Part shown: positions 14,763 through 24,541 of the stretch, piece after piece
Layout: each line of letters opens with the position of its first letter
Numbering within the stretch: the first letter of the stretch is position 1
Source: Clostridia bacterium
GTDB lineage: Bacteria; Bacillota; Clostridia; Christensenellales; DTU072
Assembly (NCBI GenBank): GCA_017461065.1
Contig: JAFTZC010000014.1
Coordinates: forward strand, 1-54,370
Reading direction: 5' to 3'
DNA length: 54,370 bases
The notes under the pieces: generated by a model
What the model was told of the DNA's origin: nothing
Databases searched by the model: none
What the model saw: the letters and a program-made list of their open reading frames with translations, nothing else
Made by a program: the position numbers and the translations under genes

Positions 14763-16439
14763 ATCAAAAAAGTAACTAAATTATTACAAAAGAAGAGATT
14801 ATCAGCGCTTGCTTTGCTGGTAATCTTTTTATTTGTTGCAGTAATTTCAAAGCTTGCGGCGGTTATGGTGGTTAGTGGCGAGTCACTTCAAGTAAGGGCA
14901 CTCGAGCAATGGTACCGCGACGTACCGCTCAAGGCGGAGCGTGGCGAAATTTTGGATGCAAACGGGGTGTTGCTTGCTTCAAGCCAAACCACCTACGTAA
15001 TCTACGCCCGACCGATTAGCTGCACCAACAAGGAGCTTACCGCAAGGGTACTTAGCGAAAAGCTAAGTCTAAATTACGAAAAGCTTCTTGCAAAACTCAA
15101 CTCCAAGACCTCCGAAATCACCGTCAAAAAGGGTGTGGATAAGTCGGTCGTGTTGGATATTTTGTCCTTAGGGGTTACGGGCGTGTTCGTGTCACGTAGT
15201 ATCGAGCGCGTTTATCCCTACGGCGACTTCCTAACGCAAGTGATGGGCTTTACCAACGTCGACTGCGTGGGGCAAACGGGGCTTGAGAGCTACTATAACT
15301 CATATCTCCAAGGTCGCGACGGATACGTATGCGTTGCATCCGATTTGGTAGGGCGCAAGCTTAGTGACGACGCTACCTACTACGTCGAAGGGGTAAAGGG
15401 TGCAAGCGTTACGCTCACCATTCAAAAAAATATCCAAGACGCCTTGGAAAACGCCGTAGAGAGTTGCGCTTTGAACACCAAGGCCAAGTCGGTCAGCGCC
15501 ATAGTTATGGACCCAACCGACGGCTCTATCCTTGCAATGGGGACGACTCCCTCCTTTGACCTAAACGACGTGCCGCGCGACGACGTTGCAACCCTTATGA
15601 AGCTATCGCGCGTTAGCTTGGTCAGCGACGTATTCGAGCCGGGCTCCACCTTTAAAATGGTAACTGCGGCGCTTGGGTTGGATTCGGGAAAAATCACTAC
15701 GGGTTACCGTTCTTACTGTGGCGGAGCTCTCGTAGTGGACGGTCAGCGCATAAAGTGTTGGCGCACCATAGGTCACGGCTCGCAGAGTTTTAGTGAAGGC
15801 GTGGCGTCGAGTTGCAACTGTCTTTTTATGAATATTGCGCTAAGCGTGGGCGTAGATTATTTCTATGAAGGTATGGCAAAGTTCGGCGTTACCCAAAAGA
15901 CGGGCATAGATATAAGCGGCGAAGCAAGTGGGCTTACCATTCCCCAAGAGAGCGTCAAAAACGTAGACCTTGCACGCATTGGCTTTGGTCAAGCGGTTGC
16001 TATGACGCCGATAGAGCTCCTTAGAGCTTGCTCGGCGGTTATCAACGGCGGAAACTTGGTTACGCCCCATATATGCTCCCATATTACGGCAAGCGACGGC
16101 AGCGTTATCTACCAAGCGGATAGCTCCGTAACGCGTGGGATTATCAAGGAAAGCACGTCTGCCACTATGCGCGAAGTGCTGGAAACGGTAGTGCTAACGG
16201 GCTCAGGCAAGGGCGCGCAAGTGGAAGGCGTTAGGATAGGCGGCAAGACGGGTACCGCCCAAAAATATGAAAACGGCGCGATAGCGCGTGGCAAATACGT
16301 GTCGACTTTCGTGGGGTTTGCCCCCGTCGAGAGTCCAAAGTATATTGCATTAATCGTAGTAGACGAGCCCGTCGGCGCCTATTACGGTGGGCTGGTAGCA
16401 GCTCCTTACGTAGGACAAATATTCAAGAGTATATTTTAA
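14763..16439 (+). CDS. SpoVD/FtsI-type peptidoglycan transpeptidase (class B PBP), ATC start
   Basis: Membrane-anchored transpeptidase that cross-links peptidoglycan at the septum or spore cortex. Counted from 14763 it has 558 residues: a charged N-terminus (KKVTKLLQKKR), one membrane segment, a dimerisation domain and the transpeptidase domain. Active-site motifs are Ser295-x-x-Lys298 (GSTFK), Ser350-Cys-Asn352 and Lys495-Thr-Gly497. It ends shortly after the transpeptidase domain and has no PASTA domain, unlike SpoVD of Bacillus. The only in-frame ATG, GTG or TTG candidates (TTG 14814 and later) remove the charged N-terminus or the anchor. AAGGAG (14752-14757) stands 5 nt before ATC 14763, so ATC is the likely start; a sequencing error is the alternative. 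Confidence 0.85.
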   Translation: MKKVTKLLQKKRLSALALLVIFLFVAVISKLAAVMVVSGESLQVRALEQWYRDVPLKAERGEILDANGVLLASSQTTYVIYARPISCTNKELTARVLSEKLSLNYEKLLAKLNSKTSEITVKKGVDKSVVLDILSLGVTGVFVSRSIERVYPYGDFLTQVMGFTNVDCVGQTGLESYYNSYLQGRDGYVCVASDLVGRKLSDDATYYVEGVKGASVTLTIQKNIQDALENAVESCALNTKAKSVSAIVMDPTDGSILAMGTTPSFDLNDVPRDDVATLMKLSRVSLVSDVFEPGSTFKMVTAALGLDSGKITTGYRSYCGGALVVDGQRIKCWRTIGHGSQSFSEGVASSCNCLFMNIALSVGVDYFYEGMAKFGVTQKTGIDISGEASGLTIPQESVKNVDLARIGFGQAVAMTPIELLRACSAVINGGNLVTPHICSHITASDGSVIYQADSSVTRGIIKESTSATMREVLETVVLTGSGKGAQVEGVRIGGKTGTAQKYENGAIARGKYVSTFVGFAPVESPKYIALIVVDEPVGAYYGGLVAAPYVGQIFKSIF

Positions 16440-16453
16440 TCGCAAGGAGAGAT

Positions 16454-17905
16454 ATGTTACTTAAAGAGCTTCTAAAAAACGTCGAAGTGCTTGGAAGTAT
16501 AAGCGAAGACGTGTTGAATATAGATATTTCAAGCCTAACCCTAAACTCTAACGAGTGCAAGGATGGCAGTTTGTTTTTTGCCATACGCGGCGAAAATAAC
16601 GACGGCGCAAACTATTTAAGCGATGCCGAAGCAGGTGGCGCAAGGTGCGTTGTAAGCGATAGGGAGTGTAAGTGCTCTATTCCTTGCATAGTTACGACCA
16701 ACGTGCGTGCAAGTATGGCAAAAATTGCCTCTAATTTCTACTATAACTCCCACGAAGAACTCAAAATCATAGGCGTTACGGGTACCAACGGCAAGACGAC
16801 CACCGTCAATATGATTTCAAGGGTACTAAAGGCTTACGGCAAGCGCGTTTGTACTATCGGAACGCTTGGAGCCTACGTCCAAGACGTCAAAATAAGCGAA
16901 ACTCTAACTACTCCCGACCCAATCGAGCTACACCGCCTATTCGAAATAGCAAAGCTCAGCGGTGTGGAGTACGTCGTAATGGAAGTAAGCGCCCACGCGC
17001 TCTACTACGACAAGCTTTGCGGCGTCAAGTTCGAAGTGGTAGCGCTAACCAACTTCACCCAAGACCACCTTGACTTTTTTGGCACAATGCAAGCCTACCA
17101 AAGCGCGAAAGAAAGGCTTTTTTCGCCTGATTTTAGTCAGTTTCAAGTGCTAAACGCCGATGACGATATGGGTATCAAGCTACTAAACTCTACCGAAGTG
17201 CCGTATGCAACCTACGGCATATACAATCCCAGCGACGTGTTTGCAATCGACTACGAAACGCGCTCGGGCATCAAGTGTATCGTCAACTGTTTCGACGACG
17301 TTTTTGAGTTATCCACACCTTTTAGCGGAGATTTTAACCTATACAACGTGCTGACTGCCGTAACCGTTTTAAGGTTGCTTTCCGTACCCACCGAGCAGAT
17401 AATTTCAAGTTTCCTACGTATGGAAGAAGTACCCGGTAGGTTTAATATTTTAGGCAAGCAAAAAAGGGTAATAATAGACTATGCACACACCCCCGACGGT
17501 CTAAAAAACCTTCTTGAGAGCGCGCGCAAGCTAACGGATGGGCGTTTAATACTCGTTTTCGGTTGCGGTGGCAACCGAGATAGCAAAAAGCGTAGCATTA
17601 TGGGTAGGATTGCGGCAAGTCTTGCCGATTTTACCGTAATCACTTCGGATAATCCGCGCTACGAGGAGCCGCTAAACATCATTTCCGAGATAGAGCGCGG
17701 ACACAAAGAAATAAGTTCAAGCTACATAACCATCATCGAGCGTTCCCACGCCGTAAACTATGCTGTGAGCACCGCCGAAAGTCGCGACCTCGTGGTAATT
17801 GCAGGCAAGGGGGCGGAAGAATATCTCGAAATAAAGGGGGAAAGGCGCCCGTACTCCGATAGGACGGAAGTGCTTGAGGTGCTAAAGAGTTTGAACTATG
17901 AGTGA
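16454..17905 (+). CDS. murE: UDP-MurNAc-L-Ala-D-Glu:meso-diaminopimelate ligase
   Basis: Adds the third amino acid of the peptidoglycan stem. 483 residues in the usual three Mur-ligase domains, with the ATP loop GVTGTNGKTTT near residue 111. The motif DNPR (SDNPRYEEP, about residue 397) is the hallmark of enzymes using meso-diaminopimelate rather than lysine, so the wall is probably of the DAP type. AAGGAG precedes ATG 16454. The gene overlaps mraY by 8 bp. Confidence 0.97.
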   Translation: MLLKELLKNVEVLGSISEDVLNIDISSLTLNSNECKDGSLFFAIRGENNDGANYLSDAEAGGARCVVSDRECKCSIPCIVTTNVRASMAKIASNFYYNSHEELKIIGVTGTNGKTTTVNMISRVLKAYGKRVCTIGTLGAYVQDVKISETLTTPDPIELHRLFEIAKLSGVEYVVMEVSAHALYYDKLCGVKFEVVALTNFTQDHLDFFGTMQAYQSAKERLFSPDFSQFQVLNADDDMGIKLLNSTEVPYATYGIYNPSDVFAIDYETRSGIKCIVNCFDDVFELSTPFSGDFNLYNVLTAVTVLRLLSVPTEQIISSFLRMEEVPGRFNILGKQKRVIIDYAHTPDGLKNLLESARKLTDGRLILVFGCGGNRDSKKRSIMGRIAASLADFTVITSDNPRYEEPLNIISEIERGHKEISSSYITIIERSHAVNYAVSTAESRDLVVIAGKGAEEYLEIKGERRPYSDRTEVLEVLKSLNYE

Positions 17906-18899
17906 TTTTGAATGGATAGCGGTGGCGTTTGTTGCCACCTTCCTGCTTGGAATGTTGATAGGCCCTGCGGTAATCAAGGTAGCAACCAAGCTAAAAGCAA
18001 AGCAGACCATACTCGGCTACGTCGAGCAGCATAGCCTAAAGACGGGCACACCCACCTTTGGTGGGCTTATCTTTTTGCTACCCTTCGTAGTTGTTTCGGC
18101 CGTACTTGGCGGCTTTGAGTATTCGATTACCAGGATGGCAATCGTAGTTACGTTGGCGTATGGGCTAATCGGCTTTCTCGACGACTTTTTGAAGGTGCGC
18201 TTCAAGGAAAACAAGGGGCTAAAGGCATACCAAAAGATAATATTCCAAACGGGAGTAGCCGTCTTTATTGCCTACTTTAGCTTCAAAAACCCCTTTATAG
18301 GCGGCAGTATTGCGCTAAACTTCGGCTTGGGAGAGCTAAATCTCGGTTATTTTTATATCCCGTTCGCCGTGCTCGTCTATATTGCTATGTCTAACGCCGT
18401 CAACCTAACCGACGGCTTGGACGGCTTGGCAGGCACCACCACCGCCGTTTATATCGTAAGCTTTATGGCAATCACGCTCGTTAGCTATCTCGATGCGCTG
18501 GAGTACGGCAAAACCCAGTATTCCAAGGAGCTTCTTTCCCTTATGCTCACGAGCGCTTCGCTCGTTGGCGGTGTGGTGGCGTTTTTGTGGTTCAATTCCC
18601 ACAAGGCCAAGATATTTATGGGGGACACAGGCTCCCTTGCTCTCGGCGCTTACGCAGGGGCGCAAGCTCTCTTTATAAAAAATCCGCTCGTCAGCGTACT
18701 CGTAGGCATAATGCCGGTTATCAGTTGCATATCAGTTATAGTGCAGGTGGCGAGCTTCAAACTTAGGGGTAAGCGCGTGCTACTGATGGCGCCACTCCAC
18801 CATCATCTTGAGCTAAAAGGGCTAAACGAGAGCAAAATCGTCGCTTTTTACGGGATAATCACCCTAATTGCAGGGGTGGTATCTCTACTAATAATCTAA
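17898..18899 (+). CDS. mraY: phospho-MurNAc-pentapeptide transferase MraY
   Basis: Integral membrane enzyme that loads the MurNAc-pentapeptide on undecaprenyl phosphate, giving lipid I. 333 residues with about ten membrane segments. Conserved acidic loops include the paired aspartates in FLDDFLK (about residue 95) and NLTDGLDGLAG (about 170), and the histidine loop PLHHHLELKG near the C-terminus. It overlaps the murE end by 8 bp. Confidence 0.97.
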   Translation: MSDFEWIAVAFVATFLLGMLIGPAVIKVATKLKAKQTILGYVEQHSLKTGTPTFGGLIFLLPFVVVSAVLGGFEYSITRMAIVVTLAYGLIGFLDDFLKVRFKENKGLKAYQKIIFQTGVAVFIAYFSFKNPFIGGSIALNFGLGELNLGYFYIPFAVLVYIAMSNAVNLTDGLDGLAGTTTAVYIVSFMAITLVSYLDALEYGKTQYSKELLSLMLTSASLVGGVVAFLWFNSHKAKIFMGDTGSLALGAYAGAQALFIKNPLVSVLVGIMPVISCISVIVQVASFKLRGKRVLLMAPLHHHLELKGLNESKIVAFYGIITLIAGVVSLLII

Positions 18900-18909
18900 G
18901 GAGAGTAAT

Positions 18910-20196
18910 ATGAAAACAGCTTTGGTAATGGGTATTCAGTCAAGCGGAATATCGGCAAGTAATCTTCTTGAGCGCTTGGGCTATGAAGTCAGGCTTTACG
19001 ACGATAGGCTTGAGCTACAAAACAACTATCGCGACAAGGGAGAAGCCATCTACGAAAATCTTGACGTAATCGTGGTATCTCCCTCCATACCGTACGACCA
19101 TCCCGTCGTTAAGGAAGGGGAGAGCCGTGGTATAAAGGTAATTAGTGAATTGGAGCTCGGTGCCAAGCACCTTGATGCCGTCAAGATAGCCGTCACGGGC
19201 ACCAACGGCAAGACCACTACGGTGGATATGCTGGAGAAGATGCTAAAAATTATGGGCAAAAGAGTGCGTACTATGGGTAATATCGGCTATCCCGTATCCC
19301 AAGTGGTACTTGACGGCGACGAACTCGACTATGCAATCATAGAGTGCTCCAGCTTCCAACTCGAGCGCACCTATACCTTGAAGCCCAAGTACGCCTATAT
19401 GCTCAACCTATCCCACGACCATATGGACCGTTACCAAACCTACGACGACTACGTAAACGCCAAAAAGCAGATATTTGCACTCCAAAGCGCCACGGATTAC
19501 GCCTTTTTAAACGGAGATAACCGCATAATAAGGGAAATGGGCAAGCACCTTGCAAGCAGCGTTAGGTATATTTCTTCAAGGGAGCAAAAGGGTGACGTAT
19601 ACGTAAAGGACAACTACTTTTACGTGGGCGGACAGCCCTTGATAAGCGTACGAGAGAGCCGCGCCCGTGGCGAGCACAATCGATTTAATATGATGGCGGT
19701 TATGAGCTTGGCGCGTATACTCGGCGCAACCAAGGAGCAACTTATGACTTTCGTAAGGGACTATCGCGTGCTGCCGCATCGTGTGGAATTCGTATGCACC
19801 AAAGGTGGCGTAACATTTTATAACGACTCCAAGGGCACAAACGTAGGTGCTTGCCTTGCCGCAATCGAAACGGTGGGCGGCAATATAGGGCTAATTATGG
19901 GCGGAAGCGACAAAAAAGAAGACTACTGCGAATTCTTCGACGAAATTTACGACAAAGTACGCTTCACGGCAGTAAGCGGAGCCAACGCCGAAAAGATATA
20001 TAACTCGGCTATGAAGGTGGGATATACCGATATCAAGATACTGCCGAGCATAGACGACTGCGTAAAGGAGCTATGTGCAATAAGCGGGATAGACACGGTG
20101 CTGTTCTCACCCGCGAGCGCGAGCTTTGACAGATTCCACAGCTACCAAGAAAGGGGCGAGTATTTCAAAAACAGGGTATATGCATTTAAGGCGTAA
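18910..20196 (+). CDS. murD: UDP-MurNAc-L-Ala:D-glutamate ligase
   Basis: Adds D-glutamate as the second residue of the peptide stem. 428 residues, with N-terminal UDP-binding fold, ATP loop VTGTNGKTTT (about residue 96) and C-terminal ligase domain with NDSKGTN (about 308), typical of MurD. AAGGAGAG precedes ATG 18910. Its 3' end overlaps the ftsW start by 17 bp. Confidence 0.96.
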   Translation: MKTALVMGIQSSGISASNLLERLGYEVRLYDDRLELQNNYRDKGEAIYENLDVIVVSPSIPYDHPVVKEGESRGIKVISELELGAKHLDAVKIAVTGTNGKTTTVDMLEKMLKIMGKRVRTMGNIGYPVSQVVLDGDELDYAIIECSSFQLERTYTLKPKYAYMLNLSHDHMDRYQTYDDYVNAKKQIFALQSATDYAFLNGDNRIIREMGKHLASSVRYISSREQKGDVYVKDNYFYVGGQPLISVRESRARGEHNRFNMMAVMSLARILGATKEQLMTFVRDYRVLPHRVEFVCTKGGVTFYNDSKGTNVGACLAAIETVGGNIGLIMGGSDKKEDYCEFFDEIYDKVRFTAVSGANAEKIYNSAMKVGYTDIKILPSIDDCVKELCAISGIDTVLFSPASASFDRFHSYQERGEYFKNRVYAFKA

Positions 20197-21304
20197 CGTA
20201 ATACTATCCACCTTAGCGCTATCCTTATTCGGCATAGTGATGATATACTCTGCAAGCTCGTATAGCGCCGAGCTACATACGGGAGACGCATTCTTTTACG
20301 TCAAAAAGCAAGCGCTTGGGTTTATAGCAGGTTGCGTGACTATGGCGTGTGGATATTTTGTAAAGGAAGAGTGGCTTGCTAAGTTCAAATGGGCAATATA
20401 CGGAGTATCTATGGTACTTTTGCTCGTATTATTTATACCCGGCGTAGGACAATCGAGCTACGGCGCAACGCGGTGGATAGATCTTGGCTTCATAACGCTA
20501 CAAAGCTCCGAGATAGCAAAGTTTGGTTTAGTTATATTCCTTGCTTGCTATCTATACGAGCATCCGCCAACGAGCCTAAAGGCTTTGATAGTACCGCTCG
20601 TTACGGGATTATCTACTTGCATAGCCGTTATGTTAGAGCCCAATATGAGCATTACTCTCGTAATAGGCGCATCCCTAATGGTTATGCTGTTTATAGGGGG
20701 AATGAAAAGCAAGCACATTACGGCGGCGGTAATTGCGGTATGTATTGCCATACCACTTCTAATAATACTCGAGCCGTATAGAGTGAAAAGGTTGGTCGCA
20801 TTCGTCGACCCGTGGGCAAACCCTAAAGGGGAAGGCTATCAGCTCATACAATCATATTACGCATTGGGGTCGGGCGGACTGTTCGGCGTAGGACTATTCA
20901 ATAGTAGGCAAAAGTATCTATACCTACCCTTTGCCGAGAGCGACTTTATATTTTCGGTAATAGGCGAAGAACTCGGTATAATAGGTTGCTTAGTAGTGAT
21001 TGCGGTATATCTCGTGCTTATATGGAGCGGTATTAAGATAGCTCTCAAGGCCGAAAGCAACAGGACGCGTATGTTGGCGGCGGGTATAACTGCGATAATA
21101 GCAATACAAACGCTTCTAAATATTGCCGTAGTCAGCGGAGCCGTACCGCCAACGGGAGTACCGCTACCCTATATATCGTCGGGCGGAAGTTCTCTTATGG
21201 TGTTTATGTTTGCATCGGGCTTGCTTGCTCGTCTTTCGGGCGAAAAGAGTGGCGTAAAAATACCGTTCAAAAGGGAGTTTAAGCTAAAAGCGCAAAAGAT
21301 TTAA
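20180..21304 (+). CDS. ftsW: SEDS-family lipid II polymerase FtsW/SpoVE
   Basis: Glycosyltransferase that polymerises lipid II, working with the class B PBP encoded upstream. 374 residues with about ten membrane segments. The conserved outside loop GYQLIQSYYALGSGG and the following LPFAESDFIFSVIGEELG are textbook SEDS motifs. I start at ATG 20180, where the protein begins MHLRRNVILSTLAL. A TTG at 20126 would add 18 residues lying wholly inside murD. In sporulating Firmicutes this position may hold SpoVE. The gene normally next to it, murG, is missing. Confidence 0.94.
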   Translation: MHLRRNVILSTLALSLFGIVMIYSASSYSAELHTGDAFFYVKKQALGFIAGCVTMACGYFVKEEWLAKFKWAIYGVSMVLLLVLFIPGVGQSSYGATRWIDLGFITLQSSEIAKFGLVIFLACYLYEHPPTSLKALIVPLVTGLSTCIAVMLEPNMSITLVIGASLMVMLFIGGMKSKHITAAVIAVCIAIPLLIILEPYRVKRLVAFVDPWANPKGEGYQLIQSYYALGSGGLFGVGLFNSRQKYLYLPFAESDFIFSVIGEELGIIGCLVVIAVYLVLIWSGIKIALKAESNRTRMLAAGITAIIAIQTLLNIAVVSGAVPPTGVPLPYISSGGSSLMVFMFASGLLARLSGEKSGVKIPFKREFKLKAQKI

Positions 21305-21344
21305 CTAACCGAAAGCAAAATTCATACATTAAGATAGGGGTGCT

Positions 21345-22595
21345 ATGGCAAAATATCTTATTAGCGGTGGAAACTCACTTTGCGGTGAAATCGACGTTCA
21401 AGGGGCAAAAAACTCCGTACTTCCGTTGCTATCGGCTGCGATACTTACTGCGGACGACGTTATAATCCAAAACGCACCGAAGCTAACCGACGTAACCAAT
21501 ATGATGCGTATATTGCGTGCTCTCGGAGCAGTTGCCGAGCGCGAAGGCAGCCTGGTTAGGGTGAGCGCAAAGGATATAAGCTCTCACGAAATACCCGTTA
21601 GTCTTGCAAAGGAGCTTAGGAGCTCGATATTTTTGTTGGGCTCGGTGCTTGCAAGAGTAAAAAAGGCAAAGGTTGCCTACCCCGGTGGGTGTGATATCGG
21701 TCTTAGACCCATAGACCTTCACCTAAAGGCGCTACGCGAAATGGGTGTGGAGATAAGGGAAGAAGGTGGCTACGTCTACTGCGACGCAAGCGGAGCGGAG
21801 CCGAGCTACGTTACCCTTGATTATCCCAGCGTTGGTGCTACCGAAAACGCGATGTTGCTTGCAACTTCAATCGATGGCGTAACGAGTATTGCTAACTGCG
21901 CCGAAGAACCCGAGATAGAAGACCTGCAAAACTTCATCAACGCGATGGGCGGATGCGTAAGCGGAGCAGGGACGCCTTTTATTAAAATAAAAGGTGGTTT
22001 GCCGCTAAAAGGCACGGTTTTTAGCACTATGCCCGATAGAATAGAAGCAGGTACCTATTTACTCGGCACGCTTGCTTGCGGTGGCGACGTAACGTTAAAA
22101 GGGGCAAAAGCCGAACATTTATCGGCAGTAATTTCTAAATTTTCAAAATGGGATTGCAAAATTAATGCAAATAGTGATAGAATACATATAAGCTCAAATG
22201 GTAATATGGGTGAGCTTGGAGTTATCGAAACCAAGCCTTACCCTGGTTTTCCTACCGATTTGCAAGCCGAGATATGCACGCTTGCGAGCATTTCAAAGGG
22301 TTCTACTATAATAGTAGAAAACCTATTTGAAACTCGATTCAAGCACGTCCCCGAGCTCATCAAGATGGGCGCTAACGTAAAAGTTAGGGATAGGGTGGCT
22401 GTGTTTAACGGTGTGGATAGGCTTAGCGGCGCCAAGGTATACGCCAAAGATTTGCGTGGCGGAGCGGCGCTTATACTTGCAGGACTGTGCGCCAAAGGAG
22501 ATACGGAAGTAAACGACGTACACTTCGTGGAGCGCGGATACGAAGATATCGTAGCAAAGCTAACCCGTTTGGGAGCAAATATAAAAAAGGCTTAA
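21345..22595 (+). CDS. murA: UDP-N-acetylglucosamine 1-carboxyvinyltransferase MurA
   Basis: First committed step of peptidoglycan synthesis, moving enolpyruvate from PEP to UDP-GlcNAc. 416 residues. Lys22-Asn23 (QGAKNSV) of the substrate site and Cys116 in PGGCDIG, the residue attacked by fosfomycin, are both present, so the enzyme should be fosfomycin-sensitive. Finding murA inside the cluster between ftsW and divIB, where murG/murB are often found, is a clade-specific arrangement. A GGGG-containing site precedes ATG 21345. Confidence 0.96.
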   Translation: MAKYLISGGNSLCGEIDVQGAKNSVLPLLSAAILTADDVIIQNAPKLTDVTNMMRILRALGAVAEREGSLVRVSAKDISSHEIPVSLAKELRSSIFLLGSVLARVKKAKVAYPGGCDIGLRPIDLHLKALREMGVEIREEGGYVYCDASGAEPSYVTLDYPSVGATENAMLLATSIDGVTSIANCAEEPEIEDLQNFINAMGGCVSGAGTPFIKIKGGLPLKGTVFSTMPDRIEAGTYLLGTLACGGDVTLKGAKAEHLSAVISKFSKWDCKINANSDRIHISSNGNMGELGVIETKPYPGFPTDLQAEICTLASISKGSTIIVENLFETRFKHVPELIKMGANVKVRDRVAVFNGVDRLSGAKVYAKDLRGGAALILAGLCAKGDTEVNDVHFVERGYEDIVAKLTRLGANIKKA

Positions 22596-22612
22596 AGGAG
22601 CGTTTTCAAAGG

Positions 22613-23281
22613 ATGAAGAGAAGGTATATCTCCGTCGCGATAGGGCTGGTCGTCGTTATTTTAATAACGATTTTCGGCAACCTATTGAAGATTAGCAAGG
22701 TGGAAGTGGAGTTTAGTGATGCTCCCGTTTCCGTCGATGCCGTCGAGATATACGATTTTTCGACCATAAAGCTGGGCGACTCCATTTTGAGCCTAAACGA
22801 AAACGTAGTCAAAAAGAGAATTATGGACTCTTATTCCGATAACGCAATCGCCGTTACCGACATAGTCAGAGTTTTCCCAAACAAAGTTATCATTTATTGC
22901 CAAGAGCACGTGCCTATGTGTGCTATTGCTAAAAAGGGTAATCCCGACGTTTACGCCATTGCAGATGGCGATTTCCAACTCAACAAGGTGGTTGCTAAAG
23001 CCGATGCCGATTTGGACGCGCTCATTTTAATCGAAGGGTTGGAAGTAGGGGACACTTATAACACCGCAACGTTTAAAATGCTCAACAAGCTTTTCATCGC
23101 GCTTGAAGACGAGGGCTTGGACTACGCCGAGCAAGCAAGATTTATCAAGAGTATTAAGTACAACGTAAGCAATCTTACGATAGTAACTCGCAGCGGATAT
23201 ACCGATACTTTTAGCTATACGCCCGAGACTATCGACGAAGCTATACGTGGTTTCTATCAAAAATATTTGACGACGCCATAA
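22613..23281 (+). CDS. divIB: cell division protein FtsQ/DivIB
   Basis: Bitopic division protein that joins the FtsL/FtsB-type complex and controls septal wall synthesis. 222 residues: short basic N-terminus (MKRRY), a membrane segment (about 5-25), a POTRA-like domain beginning with ISKVEVEF and a beta domain. I start at ATG 22613; AAAGGAG lies 12 nt upstream, a little far. An upstream in-frame start at 22487 would lie over 100 nt inside murA and add a basic region translated from murA's other frame. Short for the family but complete. Confidence 0.85.
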   Translation: MKRRYISVAIGLVVVILITIFGNLLKISKVEVEFSDAPVSVDAVEIYDFSTIKLGDSILSLNENVVKKRIMDSYSDNAIAVTDIVRVFPNKVIIYCQEHVPMCAIAKKGNPDVYAIADGDFQLNKVVAKADADLDALILIEGLEVGDTYNTATFKMLNKLFIALEDEGLDYAEQARFIKSIKYNVSNLTIVTRSGYTDTFSYTPETIDEAIRGFYQKYLTTP

Positions 23282-23308
23282 TTTTTTCAAAAAATTTCAA
23301 AAACCTTA

Positions 23309-23337
23309 TTGACACGCGCGCACGCATAATATATAAT
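23309..23337 (+). promoter_or_regulatory. consensus sigma-A promoter of ftsA-ftsZ
   Basis: TTGACA (23309-23314), 17-bp spacer, TATAAT (23332-23337): a perfect match to consensus in both boxes. It gives ftsA-ftsZ an expression source independent of the upstream cluster. The leader is about 34 nt with a GGGAG ribosome site. Confidence 0.92.
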
Positions 23338-23377
23338 AAAAATATATAAGTGCGTAATTTCGCTTGGGAGTTAGGTA

Positions 23378-24538
23378 ATGAAGATTAAAAAAGTTGCCGT
23401 TTTGGATATTGCTTCGGATGCTATCACTTTGGTTATGCAAGACAAATACACCGATAGCTATACTTTCCGCGCCGTGCAAGAGTACGACGGCTTTTATAAC
23501 GGCGAGTTTTTTGAGCCGCAAGAGCTTTTTAGAGTAATCGATAGCCTTATTGCCGAATGCGAAAAATCCACGTTTACCAAAATCAACAAAATCTTAGTAG
23601 GCGTACCCGGCGAGTTTAGTGCCGTAATCACTTCTAAGGTCGAAAGTGACTTTGGCGTTTCACGCAAAGTGTTGGAAATGGACGTCGACGCATTGTACGA
23701 CAAGGGCAAGCCTATGAGCGACGGTCACGTTTGCATCAGCGCAAGCCCCATATACTTTGAGCTTGACGACGGCACTTGTACCATAACCCCCGTAGGGGCA
23801 ACCACCAAAAAGCTCCGTTGCCTTATGAGCTATATGGTTGCGGAAAGTTCGTTTACTTCCTTGTTTGACAAGATAGCCGAAGAACTCGGCGTAGAGTTTA
23901 CCTATGCATCCAGCGTTCAAGCCGAAGTAATGTTCGTAGTACCAGAGCATCTACGTGATGAAGGCGTCATCCTTGCCGACGTAGGTTACACCACCACTTC
24001 GGTGGCTTATGCAATAGGGGACGGCATTGCTCACTCGCTGTCATTCAGTTTAGGCGCAGGGCATATTGCCGCAGATATCAGCGAAGTCAAGGAAATCCCT
24101 TACGACCACGCCTTGGCACTCGTTGATAGGCTCAACCTTAATATCGCCGCTTCGGCAAACGACGAATATTGCGTTTCCGTCGGTCAAGAGATTGCCTACT
24201 ACAAGGTAAGCGAAATCAACGAAATCGCATCCGCTCGTATTGAGAACATTGCCGAGATGATAGGCAAAGCAATCAGAAGCTCCTATTACGACATAAATCT
24301 CAACACTAAAGTGTTGCTAACAGGTTCGGGCATATCCCATATCCCCGGCGCAAAAGAAATCGTAGCTCGACTAACTTCAAGGCAAGTGGAAATTCTCGCC
24401 CCGGATATAATGCAATTCGACAAACCCAAATATGCACAAGCTGCAGGGCTTTTGATGGTACAACAAAGACAACTCACCCAAAAGCGTGCTAACAATTTTA
24501 TAAATCGATTAAAGGAAATTATAAGCAGGAGGAAATAA
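23378..24538 (+). CDS. ftsA: FtsA-like actin-fold division protein
   Basis: Membrane tether and regulator for FtsZ. 386 residues with an actin-type ATPase fold: first phosphate-like motif AVLDIASDAI at the N-terminus, second phosphate loop ILADVGYTTTSVAY (about residue 195), and adenosine motif LLTGSGISHIPGA (about 310). The last 15 residues (NNFINRLKEIISRRK) form an amphipathic basic helix like the FtsA membrane anchor. Sequence similarity to model FtsA looks low, but position before ftsZ and the terminal helix support the call. Confidence 0.88.
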   Translation: MKIKKVAVLDIASDAITLVMQDKYTDSYTFRAVQEYDGFYNGEFFEPQELFRVIDSLIAECEKSTFTKINKILVGVPGEFSAVITSKVESDFGVSRKVLEMDVDALYDKGKPMSDGHVCISASPIYFELDDGTCTITPVGATTKKLRCLMSYMVAESSFTSLFDKIAEELGVEFTYASSVQAEVMFVVPEHLRDEGVILADVGYTTTSVAYAIGDGIAHSLSFSLGAGHIAADISEVKEIPYDHALALVDRLNLNIAASANDEYCVSVGQEIAYYKVSEINEIASARIENIAEMIGKAIRSSYYDINLNTKVLLTGSGISHIPGAKEIVARLTSRQVEILAPDIMQFDKPKYAQAAGLLMVQQRQLTQKRANNFINRLKEIISRRK

Positions 24539-24541
24539 CTG

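Noticed and set aside
14814-16439. Transpeptidase read from TTG 14814
   Set aside because: No ribosome site stands before it, and the basic cytoplasmic tail upstream is in frame behind an ideal AAGGAG.
20126-20179. ftsW start at TTG 20126
   Set aside because: The added residues lie inside murD and have no membrane or family character.
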